From assembly GCA_016785225.1 (NCBI GenBank), contig JAFBJZ010000781.1:1674001-1738000 (forward strand): a stretch of 64,000 bases of DNA, read 5' to 3'. Positions within the stretch are counted from its first letter, which is position 1; the number at the start of each line of letters is the position of its first letter. Made by a program: the position numbers and the translations under genes. The notes under the pieces were generated by a model. The model did no database searches and had not been told where the DNA came from. It worked only from the letters and a program-made list of their open reading frames with translations. Positions 61,655 to 64,000 of this stretch are shown here, in pieces. This DNA is from Psettodes erumei. Lineage: Eukaryota; Chordata; Actinopteri; Pleuronectiformes; Psettodidae.

Positions 61655-62010
61655 TTTGGAACAGACACAGTTTGGTTAGTTTTAAGCACAAAAACTACTT
61701 GATTATGTAAAATAAGTACTTCCTTAAGGTTAGAGGACATTTGCATTCATGGTAACAATAATGAACATGGAGTTAAGGTGGTGGAATGGTCGTGTTTCAA
61801 AAAACAGCTTTTGGTTACAAACAGGCCACGAACAGAAGTCTCCTCTATCAAACTATTGTGCTTTGTCATGAACTTTCTAATGTAGACTCTGACACCTTTA
61901 TCATGTGTCACCTGATTTATTCCTGGCTCCCATCATAATTACTATGGCCACTAGAGGTCGCCTAACAATAAAACGTAAGTAATGGTCATATTAAGCTGCT
62001 GGCACAGACA
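61655..62010 (+). repeat. Dispersed percomorph repeat copy
   Basis: Includes CAGTTTGGTTAGTTTTAAGC, TAAGTACTTCCTTAAGGTTA, GGCCACGAACAGAAGTCTCC and CACTAGAGGTCGCC-type segments, in the order I recall for a widespread percomorph interspersed repeat. It is degraded, with no ORF. A CTCF-core-like CCACTAGAGGTCG lies at 61,948-61,960 within it. Confidence 0.6.
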
Positions 62011-62160
62011 ACCAATAAGGTTGTTTGTTACTGGAGGACAGTCTCACATTGGCTAATGATAGGGCAAAGGGCCATTACATGATTTAAAATTGTTTTTTGC
62101 CCTTGTCAGTGACAAAGAAAACAGTTCTATGATGCAGCCAACAGGGTCTGTTTTTTTTTT

Positions 62161-62286
62161 GATAGACTTTATCGATCCCAAGTTGTGAAATTGTTTCTCT
62201 GCATTTAACTCCAATCCAATGGAGTTTAACTCGAATCCAATATTCTAGGTGCAGTGGACTGCCACCGTGCAGCGCCCAGAGAGCAT
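62161..62286 (+). repeat. Retrotransposon 3'-tail-like fragment
   Basis: GATAGACTTTATCGATCCCA, GTGAAATTGTTTCTCTGCAT, then GGTGCAGTGGACTGCC and CAGCGCCCAGAGAGCA segments match the tail-type repeat I know from fish non-LTR elements and related SINEs. The element is truncated and carries no reverse transcriptase sequence. The family name is uncertain. Confidence 0.6.
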
Positions 62287-62299
62287 TTATTTTTCATTA

Positions 62300-64000
62300 A
62301 TTATTGAAGAGGCTACAAAATATGTTGCCAAATTCTACAAAAATTATATTGTATGACAATTTGTTTTTAATCCTTAAAAAGAGGGTTTAAAAAAACATGT
62401 AACCTTCAAGGCTGAGTGGTTTTACAACACAAGCTGCCATTCCTTCTTTTTAATTAAGCCTTGAGCAACTTCATAACAACAGTTGCTGACACCTCGTTGG
62501 CAGTGACACCTTAAAATCCTGGAGATATTTAATATTTTGTGTGAGTCAGTAAAAGTACTTTCCGAATTCCCCGAAAAATGCGCATCTAAGCACTCAAAAT
62601 ACCTGATACATAACACAGTGTAATGCAACTAAAATCTAAAATCTGGTTGAATAGGTCACTTCCTTTTTTTGGGTTGATTAATTTATAGATTACCAACAAA
62701 GAGGGGGCTGTCAGCTCAGTTGTTGTTTCAGCCAGTCCTGACCTTGGCAAATCTTACTTGGCCTCGACATGGAAAGCTGCCCAGAGCTGCTGTGGTCGCT
62801 CCAAAGTTCCAGTGGTGTGAGTGAGCACCGTTAATAGACATACCCTCCCTAACCACCAGTGGAGAAATGAACGTTTCAATTACAGTACGGTGCACTGCTA
62901 ATAGCGCTTGGAACGTGTGTCCAGCTGGATTCCATTTGCTGCCATGCTGGGGGATCGTGGCGAAGATGTCACGAGCACTCAGGAGTGAACGTGCCTTGGC
63001 GAGGAACAAGCAGCAGAGCTGATGGTCATGATTCATGGTCTGATTGACAACTTGGTGTTTTCTTCCACGTTGGGACAGCCTGTGGTCATAATGTACTCAC
63101 TTTAAGTATCATAGGCCTAATGTCTGTTTCATGTCTCCTCTGGATGGGTATCCAGACTCAGAGGCTGCTTTTCTGATGGTTGTGTTCATCTTATCCGCTG
63201 CACTACAGGCCAGGATACAAGGTTTATACCCACGTTATATTAGCTGCTTATATTTTCTTGCAGGATTATTGCAGTCACATTAATAGCAGATTCCCCCTTT
63301 CTTAAAATAAAATGTAGCGCAGAATACAGGATAAAATTCACCACTTAAATCCACAATAGTAATACATTTAATCATGGTAAAACCAGTGCAAATGCAGCTA
63401 ATAAACGTTTTATAGCAGACATTTTAACCTGTCAGGGAAAGCACAGGTTCAGCTAATAAAATAAATGTCTTACTTCCATTAATTGTCTCTGTGAGCCATG
63501 CCAGAATGTGCAATATCACCATGTTAAAAGTGCATTATGATTTTGACTACCTCCGTGTGCAACCATTTCGTTTGAACTTAAGTAGGAGTTCAGCTCAATG
63601 TTGTTAAAACGTATCAGTGAGGTGTGAGTTTTGTAGTGTCACCCTTTTGAATTTCATTTTCAAAAATTAAAAGCAAACTCACTCCAAGTTTTTGTTTTTA
63701 ATAGCCTTGGGGCTTCACATATATAGGCCAATCTGTTGATTGTAACATAGTCAAATCCACAATTATTCTCACATCATAAGGTCAGTTTATGTTTTTAAGT
63801 TTAAGGTCCACATGACCTGTACATATTAAGATGTTTATGGTTCATGTTAGCAGTGACTTTTCTATGTTTGATTTAGCAGGACTGTGTCAGTGTGAGTGTG
63901 TGCTCACATATACTAGTTTATATTAGCAGAAGCCTTGTGGTTTGTTGAGTGAGGGTGAAAAAAAAACTTTTTTCCAAAGGCAGTGTGATTATTTTTACTT
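62300..64000. other. Intergenic to window end; no gene seen
   Basis: No coding feature is supportable. 62,700-63,060 is a repeat-free block of balanced composition with a RUNX-type AACCACCAG near 62,852 and scattered ATTA cores, possibly regulatory. The 102-codon minus frame there has no domain. From 63,240 to the end the sequence is AT-rich and featureless. Confidence 0.5.

Overview
The window reads as nuclear DNA of a percomorph (spiny-rayed) teleost fish. Evidence: one vertebrate-type split gene with consensus splice sites, long CA/GT and CTT microsatellites, no operon-like packing, and fragments of dispersed repeats that I recognise from memory as abundant in percomorph genomes. No prokaryotic gene, rRNA, CRISPR array, intact transposon or viral gene was found.

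Layout. Positions 1 to about 54,400 are a gene desert. It holds microsatellites, old repeat fragments, and several AT-rich, repeat-free stretches with clustered homeodomain-type cores (TAATTA and relatives), which I offer as candidate cis-regulatory elements. From about 54,450 to 58,190 lies the one confident gene: znf703 (nlz1), a NET-family zinc-finger co-repressor. It has a GC-box/inverted-CCAAT promoter-like stretch, a 5' leader with upstream ORFs, coding exon 1 (54,982-55,248), a 583-base phase-0 intron, coding exon 2 (55,832-57,349) and a 3' UTR with four AATAAA signals. The predicted protein is 594 residues. From 58,190 to 64,000 there is again no confident gene: one 160-codon minus-strand ORF of unclear status, a GA/CT hairpin, and at least three old dispersed repeats.

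The flanking desert suits a developmental regulator controlled by distant enhancers. In human, as I remember it, ZNF703 also borders a long gene-poor interval on one side. The enhancer calls here rest on one sequence and would need cross-species conservation to stand.

The most distinctive observation is in the znf703 leader. Two 21-codon upstream ORFs are chained to each other and to the main start by ATGA overlaps (stop of one sharing bases with start of the next). The main AUG is in weak context, so translation may depend on leaky scanning or reinitiation.
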